Positions 52,413 through 61,242 of a stretch of 64,000 nt of DNA are shown here, piece after piece. The stretch is taken from the NCBI RefSeq assembly GCF_900109685.1, contig NZ_FOBB01000002.1:428085-492084 (forward strand), written 5' to 3'. A program made the translations under genes and the position numbers. The stretch is from Chitinophaga rupis (GTDB lineage Bacteria > Bacteroidota > Bacteroidia > Chitinophagales > Chitinophagaceae). Every line of letters starts with the position of its first letter. Within the stretch, counting starts at the first letter, position 1. The notes beneath the pieces were generated by a model. The model was not told the origin of the DNA. It searched no databases and saw only the letters and a list, made by a program, of their open reading frames with translations.

Positions 52413-53489
52413 ATGTCTGACAGGAAAGTGTTGATACTGCAAACGGCCATAATGCATTACCGCATTCCCGTTTTTAATCTTATCGGTCAACATCCGGGAG
52501 TTAAATTAACGGTGGCTTATGAAAAGGGAATGGAAGCCAGGAACGGAAAGCTGCACTTGGAAGGGCTGGATTTTAATGTTGTCAGTTATGAGAATAAAAG
52601 GGTTTTAGGTTCCCTGAAGAAAATAAAGCATTTACGCCGGTTAGTCAGCGGGTACGATGTAGTTATTTTCCCGGGTGATCTGCATCTTATATTACCCATT
52701 ATATCGCTGTTGTTGCAAAGGAAAAGGCGCAGGATCTACTTCTGGGGTATTGGCCTTTCTTCAGAGAATAGTTTGCGCGAAAGTTTCCTGAAAGATAAGA
52801 TCAGGTTCCTGTTAACAGACCTGTCTGATGGTACCATCCTTTATTCTTCACATGTGGCAGAGATCTACCGGAAAAAGGTGCTGAAGCCTGGTAAAGTATT
52901 TGTCGCACATAACTCTATCCGGGTAAAGAAATTTCCTTTGTCTGAAGAAAAAAGAACAAAAGTGCTTTCAATAGGGACCTTTAAGAAAAATAAGCGTTTA
53001 TCAGACCTGGTAATTGCATTCGGGAATATCATAGACCGTATCCCGGAAAATATAACGCTGGACTTTATTGGCGATGGTGAAGAAGGCGCCATTCTGCAGC
53101 AATTAGTGGAGCAAAATGGCTTATCCGGAAGGGTGAATTTCTGGGGAAGAATAGAGGATGATGAAAAGATCTACGCTATTATAAGAAATGCCATTGTATC
53201 CGTATCCCCCACACAGGCGGGATTAAGCGTGTTGCATGCCATGGCTTTGGGCTGTCCGTTCTTAACTTCTGTTAATGCAATAACAGGAGGAGAGAAGTTC
53301 AATATAAAAGAGAATTACACCGGGTATTATTATAACGGCCAGGTAAGCGACCTGGAGCAAAAGCTGCTGAACATAATCAGGGATGAAAAAACTAACCAGC
53401 AGATCGCACATAATGCATATGATTTCTATCATAAGGAGCGGAGCATAGAGCAAATGGCGCAATCATTTATAGACCTGGTTATAAAGTGA
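52413..53489 (+). CDS. GT4-like glycosyltransferase
   Basis: A 358-aa cytoplasmic glycosyltransferase with the GT-B fold. The C-terminal domain carries VLSIGTFKKNKRLSDLVIAF, LDFIGDGEEGAILQQLVEQN and ISVSPTQAGLSVLHAMALG (donor-binding E/Q region altered compared with the classical EX7E motif). It begins with ILQTAIMHYRIPVFN, a typical GT4 start. Sugar and acceptor are unknown. Confidence 0.85.
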   Translation: MSDRKVLILQTAIMHYRIPVFNLIGQHPGVKLTVAYEKGMEARNGKLHLEGLDFNVVSYENKRVLGSLKKIKHLRRLVSGYDVVIFPGDLHLILPIISLLLQRKRRRIYFWGIGLSSENSLRESFLKDKIRFLLTDLSDGTILYSSHVAEIYRKKVLKPGKVFVAHNSIRVKKFPLSEEKRTKVLSIGTFKKNKRLSDLVIAFGNIIDRIPENITLDFIGDGEEGAILQQLVEQNGLSGRVNFWGRIEDDEKIYAIIRNAIVSVSPTQAGLSVLHAMALGCPFLTSVNAITGGEKFNIKENYTGYYYNGQVSDLEQKLLNIIRDEKTNQQIAHNAYDFYHKERSIEQMAQSFIDLVIK

Positions 53490-53517
53490 TCGTAATTGGT
53501 AACTCAAAAGATATAAT

Positions 53518-54897
53518 ATGAGGAATTGTGAAAATAGTATAAGGCGCACCTTGATAAATATTGCCTGGACAATGTGTTGCATGGTATCAACCGTATATGC
53601 CCGGCAGAATGAAATTACTATAACGGCTAAAGCAGGGCAAACCATCAACCTGCAACCCACCTACCAGGATGGCATTCTTCTGATCAGGGGAGAAGGAACT
53701 GAAAAAAGGCCGGCAATAGTAGATGGGCGGGGAATTACCGTATTAACTGGGAACAATCAGTTATATGTTATTGGAAAGTACATTATAGTGCAGAATGTTA
53801 AAATACTGAACCCTGATCTCATAAAGGGCATACGCTCTGTTGTCTCTTTCAGGTACAAAAAGGAAACAGGGATGAATAGTACGATCAAAAATTTTCAGTT
53901 TATACAGGAACCCGGGCAGGTCTCAATAACAACCTATTCCTGGCTTGAAGTATTTGGCCAGAATAATACGGTAACAGGATGCCTTTTTAAAGGCAAAACT
54001 ACCCGCAATCCTATTATGCACATAGATGTGGATGATGACCAGCCGGACAACCACGTTATTTCCGGTAACACATTCACCGATATACCTGTGCATCCCGGAG
54101 AGGCACTGGAATGTATACGTATTGGTTTAGGAAAAGGCATTTCCGGTACGCTGGTGAAGGATAATGTATTTAAAAGATGTTTTGGGGATTCGGAAACGCT
54201 TAGCAGCAAATCCAGCGGCAATAAAATGACGGGGAACTATTTTTTTGAGTGCCGTGCAGGCATCTCGCTTAGGGGAGGCAATAACAATAGTGTGTCCGGC
54301 AATGTTTTTTATAATACTAAAAATGCGCTCCGCATGTCAGGGAGCGGGCACCAGGTGGATAATAATTACTTTTTCAATAATCCTATTGCTACCGATAATG
54401 GTGGCGCTTTGGTACTGATGGTTGGCGGGCCCTTGCCGGATTGTAATTATGAAGTGGTGAAAAATATCACCATTGAATCCAATATTTTTTTGAATTACCT
54501 GGGATTAAGGGTTTTAAAACCCGGCGATCAATGTGATGACTACCCCAGTAATATTATATTCCGGCACAACACCTTTATGAAAGGTAAACAGGCATATGAC
54601 CTGAACGATACAACGGTAGCTGAATTCAGATCAAGTATAGAACCGGCTTTGGTTAAAGGTCCTGCGGCAGCCGCTGTTGGCTTTAATAAAGCAGCGGCAG
54701 GAAAAATACAGCCGGCAGATGACCGGTTAAAAATAGGGGTGCATAAAAATGGGGCAGTCATGTTTAGTAATTGTGACTTTGGCCCTGGTTTTTTCAGCCC
54801 TAAGTTAAAAGCCGCTAATAACGCCAATGGGGACGGGCGTTATAATGAGATACAGCAAAAATTGAACGATATACGTGCACAGGATCCAAAAAAATAG
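53518..54897 (+). CDS. PL6-family polysaccharide lyase (chondroitinase-B/alginate-lyase-like)
   Basis: A 459-aa exported protein with a right-handed beta-helix. A signal peptide covers about residues 10-29 (INIAWTMCCMVSTVYA). The chondroitinase-B active site is recognisable: E226 in SETLSSKSSGN, K231 five residues later, and R252 in SLRGGNNN 21 residues after the lysine. This spacing equals Lys250-Arg271 in Pedobacter heparinus chondroitinase B (base and acid). Nearby GEALECIRIG fits the calcium-site region. Known PL6 enzymes cleave uronic-acid polymers by beta-elimination. Being inside an EPS synthesis operon, it probably acts on the polymer made there, as AlgL does in alginate clusters. Confidence 0.82.
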   Translation: MRNCENSIRRTLINIAWTMCCMVSTVYARQNEITITAKAGQTINLQPTYQDGILLIRGEGTEKRPAIVDGRGITVLTGNNQLYVIGKYIIVQNVKILNPDLIKGIRSVVSFRYKKETGMNSTIKNFQFIQEPGQVSITTYSWLEVFGQNNTVTGCLFKGKTTRNPIMHIDVDDDQPDNHVISGNTFTDIPVHPGEALECIRIGLGKGISGTLVKDNVFKRCFGDSETLSSKSSGNKMTGNYFFECRAGISLRGGNNNSVSGNVFYNTKNALRMSGSGHQVDNNYFFNNPIATDNGGALVLMVGGPLPDCNYEVVKNITIESNIFLNYLGLRVLKPGDQCDDYPSNIIFRHNTFMKGKQAYDLNDTTVAEFRSSIEPALVKGPAAAAVGFNKAAAGKIQPADDRLKIGVHKNGAVMFSNCDFGPGFFSPKLKAANNANGDGRYNEIQQKLNDIRAQDPKK

Positions 54898-54935
54898 TTT
54901 GTACAATGCCAGCTTATTAAAATAAAAACGGTCAA

Positions 54936-56072
54936 ATGAAAGTAGTGATCAATGCATCAACAGTACGTATTGGTGGCGGGCTGCAGGCCACGCACTCCTT
55001 TCTAAGCGAGTGTAGGGTTTTGAGCGGAAATACTTTTCATGTGTTCCTGTCAGCAAAAATGGCGGGGCTGATAGACCGTTCCCTGTACCCGGGAAATTTT
55101 ACGTTCTATGATATAAAAGCCGGATCCGCCACCTTGAAGGGGCGCAGGCAGCTGCGCAGCGAATTATCGGTCCTGGAGCGCCGCATCCGGCCGGATGTAG
55201 TGTTCACCGTTTTTGGCCCGCCTTACTGGCGGCCGCAGGCCACACATATTTGTGGTTTTGCCAAAGCGCAATACCTCTATAAAGATTCACCCTTCTTCAA
55301 AATAATAACACTGAAGCAATCGCTGTTATTGAAATTAAAAGAGCACTTTCACATAAGCAGCTTTAAGAACGATTGCGATGTGCTGGTAGTGGAAACAGAG
55401 GATGTACAAAAGCTGCTGATGCAGCGGCTGCCCGGCAAGCCGGTGCATACGGTAAGCAATACCTGCCATCAGGTGTTTGATGATGAAAGTAAATGGTCTT
55501 ATGCCGTAAGGCTGCCCGCATCCAATGCATTTACTCTGTTAACCGTTTCCGCCTACTATATTCATAAGAACCTTTCCATTATTCCCGCGGTTATTGAGTA
55601 CCTGGTAAAACAGTATCCGGATTTTTCATTCCGCTTTGTGCTCACCTTTAATGCGCAGCAGCTGCCGGGCATTACTGCTATGCATTTACCCTATTTACAT
55701 TTTACGGGTAAGGTGGATATTGCCGATTGCCCCGCATTGTACCGGCAGGCGGATGCTATGTTCCTGCCCACCTTATTGGAATGTTTTTCTGTTTCCTATG
55801 CAGAGGCCATGAAAATGGACCGCATGGTATTAACCTCCGACCTGTCATTTGCCAGGAACATTTGCAGGGATGCAGCTTTGTACTTTGATCCCTTATCGCC
55901 CCAAAGCATAGGGGACACTATTTATAAGGCAGCTGGTGATGTACAGTCAAAGGAGCAATTGCTGCATAACGGGCGGCAGCGCTTACGCCAATTTTTATCA
56001 GCAAAAGAGCGGGCAGCAGCCTACTTGAAAATAATAGAAGAATGCCATGAAACAGCTTATTCAATCGTTTAA
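54936..56072 (+). CDS. GT4-family glycosyltransferase
   Basis: A 378-aa GT-B glycosyltransferase. The N-terminus is VVINASTVRIGGGLQATHSF; the C-terminal domain contains FLPTLLECFSVSYAEAMKMDR with the EX7E motif (E in LLECFSVSYAE) and AALYFDPLSPQSIGDTI, typical GT4 features. It overlaps the next gene by 26 nt. Sugar specificity is unknown. Confidence 0.88.
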   Translation: MKVVINASTVRIGGGLQATHSFLSECRVLSGNTFHVFLSAKMAGLIDRSLYPGNFTFYDIKAGSATLKGRRQLRSELSVLERRIRPDVVFTVFGPPYWRPQATHICGFAKAQYLYKDSPFFKIITLKQSLLLKLKEHFHISSFKNDCDVLVVETEDVQKLLMQRLPGKPVHTVSNTCHQVFDDESKWSYAVRLPASNAFTLLTVSAYYIHKNLSIIPAVIEYLVKQYPDFSFRFVLTFNAQQLPGITAMHLPYLHFTGKVDIADCPALYRQADAMFLPTLLECFSVSYAEAMKMDRMVLTSDLSFARNICRDAALYFDPLSPQSIGDTIYKAAGDVQSKEQLLHNGRQRLRQFLSAKERAAAYLKIIEECHETAYSIV

Positions 56073-58218
56073 AACAGGGGCCACCATCCTGGAAGAAGTG
56101 CCGGCGCCGCAGGTAGGCAGGGGCAGCATCCTTATTCAAACCACCCGCAGCCTGGTATCACTGGGTACAGAGCGTATGCTGGTAGAATTCGGCAAAGCCA
56201 ACCTGGTGCAAAAGGCGCGGCAGCAGCCGGATAAAGTACGGCAGGTGCTGGATAAAATTAAAACAGATGGATTGATGCCTACCCTGGAAGCTGTTTTTAA
56301 TAAGCTGGAACAGCCCTTGCCGCTGGGGTATTGTAATGTGGGCAATGTGATAGCAGTAGGGGAAGGGGTGAGCGAATTTAAGATAGGCGACCGCGTAGCC
56401 TCTAACGGGCCGCATGCGGAGTTTGTATGTGTGCCTAAACACCTGGCTGCCCGGGTGCCGGATAATGTAACAGATGAAGAAGCGGCATTTACCGTAATAG
56501 GCTCCATTGGGCTGCAGGGCATACGCCTTTGTAACCCCACCTTTGGAGAAACCATTGTAGTAATAGGTTTGGGCCTGATAGGATTACTGACCGCGCAATT
56601 ATTACAGGCCAATGGCTGCCGGGTAATTGGGGTGGATCTTGACCCCGCAAAAATAGCGCTGGCCCGGCAGCAAGGCATTACCGGCATTAACCCTTCAGAA
56701 GGTACGGATGTGGTTAAATACGTAACCACCCTTACCAATGGTACCGGTGCAGACGGTGTTATTATCACCGCTTCTGCAAAGTCAGATGAGATCATTACAC
56801 AGGCCGCCCATATGAGCCGTAAACGTGGCCGTATTATACTGGTAGGCGTAGTAGGGCTGCAGATAAACCGTGCAGCCTTTTATGAAAAAGAGCTCAGCTT
56901 CCAGGTGTCCTGCTCCTATGGCCCCGGCAGGTATGATGAGCAGTATGAGCAGAAAGGCTACGATTATCCGTTACCGTTTGTAAGGTGGACGGAGCAGCGC
57001 AACTTTGAAGCCGTACTGCAGGCCATGGCCGCCGGCCACCTGCAGGTATTACCGTTAATTACGGAACGCGTGCCGCTGCAGGACTACCAGGAGATCTATG
57101 CACGCATTGGGCAAAGCCGTTCTATAGCGTCTGTTCTTATTTATCCTCTTAATACCGTACACCGGTCCTCCGTACAAATAATGCCTGTTGCTTCATTTGC
57201 AGGCGCAAATGGGGTAATGGGCATTATTGGCGCCGGTAACTTTACTAAAATGACCCTGCTGCCTGCTTTACAAAAAGCCAGTGCCCACATTAAATATATT
57301 GCCAGCAACAGCGGGGTTACCGGTACCACGCTGGCACGTAAACATCATATTCCCATCAGCACGACTACTCACCAGGAAATACTGAGCGACCCGGAGGTAG
57401 ATGCAGTGCTGATCACTACCCGGCATAATACCCATGCCGCTATGGTATTACAGGCCATGCAGGCAGGCAAGCATGTGTTTGTAGAAAAACCTTTAGCCCT
57501 GAACCGGGATGAGCTGGAAGCTATACAGCAGGCCTACGATGGCAGTGTAACCCTTACCGTAGGGTTTAACCGCCGGCATTCGCCCCATGCGCAAAAAGTA
57601 AAGCAGCTGGTAGGCGATGCGCCTATGAATATAATTGCAACCATGAATGCCGGCTTTATCCCGTTGAATGTATGGGTGCATGACAGTAAAACAGGAGGCG
57701 GCCGTATTATAGGTGAGGCCTGCCATTTTATAGACCTGATCACCTATTTTACCGGCAGCAAAGTAACGGCTGTATGTATGAATGCCATGGGCAGCCAGCC
57801 CACTGCACAAACGGATAATGCTACCATCCTGTTAAAGTATGAGAATGGTTCCACAGGAGTGATCAACTATTTTTCCAACGGTTCCAAAGCTTATGCAAAA
57901 GAAAGAATAGAGGTATATACGCAGGAGCGTACCGCCATCATAGATAACTTCCGCATTACCCGTGCATACGGCTTTAAAGGGTTTTCAAAATTAAAAACAC
58001 CGCTGAATAAAGGCCATGCCAACCAGTGCAAGCTATTCAATGAACGCATTTGTAAAGGAGGCCCGGCGCTTATACCATTTGAGGAGATAGTAAATACCAC
58101 CCTGGCCAGTTTTGCCGCCATAGAAAGTATGCAGCAGGGCAAATGGATCTCCCTGCAGGCTCAGGCGCAGCCTGAGCTGCAGCCGCAGGCGGTATTAAAC
58201 CATATTGATGTAATATAA
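56047..58218 (+). CDS. Two-domain oxidoreductase: MDR dehydrogenase fused to Gfo/Idh/MocA
   Basis: A 723-aa fusion. Residues 1-350 form a medium-chain dehydrogenase domain (PLGYCNVGNVIAVGEGVSEF, then VIGLGLIGLLTAQLLQANGC for NAD binding), lacking an obvious structural-zinc Cys cluster. From about residue 385 a Gfo/Idh/MocA domain follows (IIGAGNFTKMTLLPALQ, VFVEKPLALNRDEL, GEACHFIDLITYFTG with the active-site His). Such bi-domain proteins recur in capsule and EPS loci next to heparinase-like proteins. A role in making or editing an unusual nucleotide sugar is inferred. The start lies inside the preceding gene (26-nt overlap). Confidence 0.85.
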   Translation: MKQLIQSFKTGATILEEVPAPQVGRGSILIQTTRSLVSLGTERMLVEFGKANLVQKARQQPDKVRQVLDKIKTDGLMPTLEAVFNKLEQPLPLGYCNVGNVIAVGEGVSEFKIGDRVASNGPHAEFVCVPKHLAARVPDNVTDEEAAFTVIGSIGLQGIRLCNPTFGETIVVIGLGLIGLLTAQLLQANGCRVIGVDLDPAKIALARQQGITGINPSEGTDVVKYVTTLTNGTGADGVIITASAKSDEIITQAAHMSRKRGRIILVGVVGLQINRAAFYEKELSFQVSCSYGPGRYDEQYEQKGYDYPLPFVRWTEQRNFEAVLQAMAAGHLQVLPLITERVPLQDYQEIYARIGQSRSIASVLIYPLNTVHRSSVQIMPVASFAGANGVMGIIGAGNFTKMTLLPALQKASAHIKYIASNSGVTGTTLARKHHIPISTTTHQEILSDPEVDAVLITTRHNTHAAMVLQAMQAGKHVFVEKPLALNRDELEAIQQAYDGSVTLTVGFNRRHSPHAQKVKQLVGDAPMNIIATMNAGFIPLNVWVHDSKTGGGRIIGEACHFIDLITYFTGSKVTAVCMNAMGSQPTAQTDNATILLKYENGSTGVINYFSNGSKAYAKERIEVYTQERTAIIDNFRITRAYGFKGFSKLKTPLNKGHANQCKLFNERICKGGPALIPFEEIVNTTLASFAAIESMQQGKWISLQAQAQPELQPQAVLNHIDVI

Positions 58219-58231
58219 AATGTTTGTGTAT

Positions 58232-59350
58232 ATGCAGATCACCATTATTGCAGGGGCGCGGCCCAATTTTATGAAAATAGCCCCGGTTATAGCCGCCCTT
58301 CATAACAAACAGCAACAAGGATATAACATCAGCTACCGGCTGGTGCACACTGGTCAGCATTATGATGCCAACATGAGCCAGTCTTTCTTTGAGCAGCTGG
58401 GCATACCGGAACCGCATGCCAACCTGGAAGCAGGCGGCGGCACGCAGGCGGAGCAAACCGCCAACATTATGGTACGTTTTGAAAAGGAGCTGATGGCGCA
58501 TCCCAGCAGCCTGGTATTGGTGGTGGGCGATGTAACCTCCACCCTGGCCTGTTCTATCGTAGCAAAAAAAATGCACGTAAAGGTAGCGCATGTGGAAGCG
58601 GGCATCCGCTCCGGTGACATCACCATGCCGGAAGAAATAAACCGCATGGTAACAGATGCTATTGCAGATTATTTTTTCACTACCTCGGAAATAGCCAATG
58701 AAAACCTGCGCAGGGAAGGTAAAACAGCGGAGCAGCTGTTCTTTGTAGGTAATACAATGATAGATACCTTGTTAAAGAATCGGTCCCGCTTTTATGCACC
58801 TCCGGTTTGGGAGCAGGCCGGCTTACAACCGCAGCAATACCTGGTGATGACCCTGCACCGCCCGGCGAATGTAGATGAGGAGGATCACCTGGCAATACTG
58901 ATCAATGAAATTATGCATAACAGCCGGCAGCTGCCGGTAATATTCCCCGTACATCCGCGTACGGCCAAACACCTGGAACGTATAGCGCTGGCGCATCCCA
59001 ATTTATATTTCACCACGCCTTTGGGCTACCTGGAATTTAATTACCTGGTAGCAAATGCAAAAGCAGTGATCACCGACTCCGGCGGCATTACGGAAGAAAC
59101 AACGGTAATGGGCGTGCCCTGTATGACCCTGCGGGATAGTACGGAAAGGCCGGAAACCTGTACAATAGGCACCAATGTATTATTAGGCACAGATCCTGCG
59201 GCCCTGGAGCCGGCCATGGAGCTGCTGTTTGCCGGTAAATGGAAGCAGGGCGGCATACCGCCTTTATGGGACGGGCATACGGCAGAACGTATTGCAGATG
59301 CGCTGCTAGCGCTGCTCAGCATACAAACCCAACCCGCACAGGTAGCATGA
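58232..59350 (+). CDS. wecB: UDP-GlcNAc 2-epimerase (non-hydrolysing)
   Basis: A 372-aa enzyme interconverting UDP-GlcNAc and UDP-ManNAc. Family motifs are ITIIAGARPNFMKIAPVI at the start, HTGQHYD, VVGDVTST, VEAGIRSGDITMPEEINR, and TDSGGITEETTVMGVPCMTLRDSTERPET at the C-terminal half (given only as a region, residues about 275-303). I chose ATG 58232 (MQITIIAG), as in relatives; ATG 58220 adds four residues. It overlaps the heparinase-like gene by 4 nt (ATGA). Confidence 0.93.
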   Translation: MQITIIAGARPNFMKIAPVIAALHNKQQQGYNISYRLVHTGQHYDANMSQSFFEQLGIPEPHANLEAGGGTQAEQTANIMVRFEKELMAHPSSLVLVVGDVTSTLACSIVAKKMHVKVAHVEAGIRSGDITMPEEINRMVTDAIADYFFTTSEIANENLRREGKTAEQLFFVGNTMIDTLLKNRSRFYAPPVWEQAGLQPQQYLVMTLHRPANVDEEDHLAILINEIMHNSRQLPVIFPVHPRTAKHLERIALAHPNLYFTTPLGYLEFNYLVANAKAVITDSGGITEETTVMGVPCMTLRDSTERPETCTIGTNVLLGTDPAALEPAMELLFAGKWKQGGIPPLWDGHTAERIADALLALLSIQTQPAQVA

Positions 59351-61242
59351 GCACATTGCATACATTACGTAAAGGGCTGCACGTAGCACGTAATATGGGC
59401 TGGCGTTATATTGCCTTCCGCTCTGCCTACGAGCTGCAGCGGAAAAGCGGCTGGCTTAAAAAACGTTTTCCGCAGGCGCCCCCTTTCCGGCAATATCTTT
59501 CGCTGGAAGAATGGAAGGCGCAGCCTGTACAGTTCTTTTTTCAAAGCCGGGAGCAGATCACCTTTCCCCGGCAGCCGCAGCCTGCGCTGCAGGAGCGTTA
59601 CCGGCAGCTGCGTAACGGACAGCTATCTTTTTTCAGCGGCCCGCTGCGTAACCTGGGCACCGCCCCTAACTGGCTACAGAACCCGGATTCCGGGCATGTT
59701 TATGACGGCAGCCGGCACTGGACCATTGTGAACGATTATTCCAGCCAGGCCGGGGATATTAAGTTTGTATGGGAAAAGGCGCGCTTTGCCTACCTGTATG
59801 ATATTATCCGCTATGATTATCATTTCGGGGAAGACTGCGCCGCCTATGCGCTGGAGGAAATACTTTCCTGGATCAATACCAATAAGGTTAATTGCGGCCC
59901 GCACTACAAGTGCAGCCAGGAAATAAGCCTGCGGGTGCTGAACTGGACCTTTGCGCTGTTCTATTACCGCAACTCACCCGCATTAACCACTGCCGTTTTT
60001 GATAAGATCCAGTATGCCATTTACTGGCAGCTGCATCATGTATACAACAACATACATTTTTCGCGCATAGCAGTACGTAACAATCATGCGCTAACAGAAA
60101 CCCTGGCCCTGTACCTGGGCGGCCTGTTATACCCATCCCTGCCCGGTGCAGCCCAATGGAAGGCAGCTGGCAAACAGTGGTTTGAACAGGAGATGGCTTA
60201 CCAGGTATACAGCGATGGCACCTTTCTGCAATTTTCCATGAACTACAACCGGGTGGTGATACAGCTGCTTACCTGGGCCTTACGGCTGGCTGCATTGAAC
60301 GGGGAAACCTGGAGCAGCCGGGTGAACGGGCAAGCCAGCAGCTCACTGCAGTTTCTGCGTATATGCATGAACGATAGCAATGGCTGGCTGCCTAATTACG
60401 GCGCTAACGATGGCGCACTGTTTTTCCGGTTGAATGAGCAGCATTACCGCGACTACCGCCCACAGCTGCAGGCACTGGCAGCCATTCTGGAGCAGGATGC
60501 GGGTTTTACAGATATTTATGAAGATGTGTATTGGTACGGGAAAGCGCCTGCTGCACAGCAAACACCGGTATTACGCCCCGGCGATGCCTGCTATCAGTTT
60601 CCGGCAGGCGGGTATTATATATGCCGGGAGCCGGATACACTTACTTTTTTAAGATGCGGTGTACATAAAGACCGCCCATCACAGGCCGATAACCTGCACC
60701 TGGATATCTGGTACCAGGGCGAGAATATATTGCTGGATGCAGGCAGCTATAAATACAATACAGATGAAGATACCCTGCGGTATTTTATGGGCACCGCCTC
60801 ACACAATACCGTAATGCTGGATAACTATGATCAGATGGAAAAAGGCCCACGCTTTATCTGGTACAACTGGACACAGTGTGAGCATGCCGTTTTATATGAA
60901 TCAACATATGAATACATCTGGGAAGGCCTGATCACAGCTTTTCACCATGTAGGAAAAGGCATACAGCATTACCGCCGCATATGCAAGCAAAAAGGCCGGC
61001 CCGTATGGATCATTGAAGATGAGGTACGGCGCAAGCCCGCTGCTGTACAAATGCATCAGCGCTGGCATACCCTTTCACCACAACGTTTGCAATGGCGGGC
61101 GCATGATGGTGCAGGGAATATACTGCTGCCAAGGCAGCAGCCCGGCCGCCATGCCGCCTTATACGGTATAATGGAAGAAAGCAGCGAGATTGTATTTACA
61201 ACTCCGCATAATAAGATCATCACTGAAATAACGGTACTATGA
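59347..61242 (+). CDS. Heparinase II/III-family protein
   Basis: A 631-aa protein with an N-terminal helical (alpha/alpha) toroid domain and a C-terminal beta-sandwich of the heparinase II/III superfamily (PL12/PL15/PL17/PL21 fold). Landmarks are AVRNNHALTETLALYLGG (Asn-His pair near residue 245), FLQFSMNYNRVV, and LLDAGSYKYNTDEDTLRYF followed by SHNTVMLD (Tyr and His candidates). No signal peptide is visible, which is usual for members in EPS operons but odd for a lyase. The true start is the ATG at 59347, overlapping the wecB stop. Substrate is presumed to be the polymer or lipid-linked intermediate made here. Confidence 0.83.
   Translation: MSTLHTLRKGLHVARNMGWRYIAFRSAYELQRKSGWLKKRFPQAPPFRQYLSLEEWKAQPVQFFFQSREQITFPRQPQPALQERYRQLRNGQLSFFSGPLRNLGTAPNWLQNPDSGHVYDGSRHWTIVNDYSSQAGDIKFVWEKARFAYLYDIIRYDYHFGEDCAAYALEEILSWINTNKVNCGPHYKCSQEISLRVLNWTFALFYYRNSPALTTAVFDKIQYAIYWQLHHVYNNIHFSRIAVRNNHALTETLALYLGGLLYPSLPGAAQWKAAGKQWFEQEMAYQVYSDGTFLQFSMNYNRVVIQLLTWALRLAALNGETWSSRVNGQASSSLQFLRICMNDSNGWLPNYGANDGALFFRLNEQHYRDYRPQLQALAAILEQDAGFTDIYEDVYWYGKAPAAQQTPVLRPGDACYQFPAGGYYICREPDTLTFLRCGVHKDRPSQADNLHLDIWYQGENILLDAGSYKYNTDEDTLRYFMGTASHNTVMLDNYDQMEKGPRFIWYNWTQCEHAVLYESTYEYIWEGLITAFHHVGKGIQHYRRICKQKGRPVWIIEDEVRRKPAAVQMHQRWHTLSPQRLQWRAHDGAGNILLPRQQPGRHAALYGIMEESSEIVFTTPHNKIITEITVL

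Noticed and set aside
56047-56072. Frameshift between the GT4 gene and the two-domain oxidoreductase
   Set aside because: Both proteins have complete, family-typical ends; the 26-nt overlap is a normal junction in this tightly packed operon.
59239-59346. Upstream extension of the heparinase-like protein
   Set aside because: It lies inside the wecB gene in another frame; the ATGA overlap at 59347-59350 is the usual coupling arrangement in this operon.
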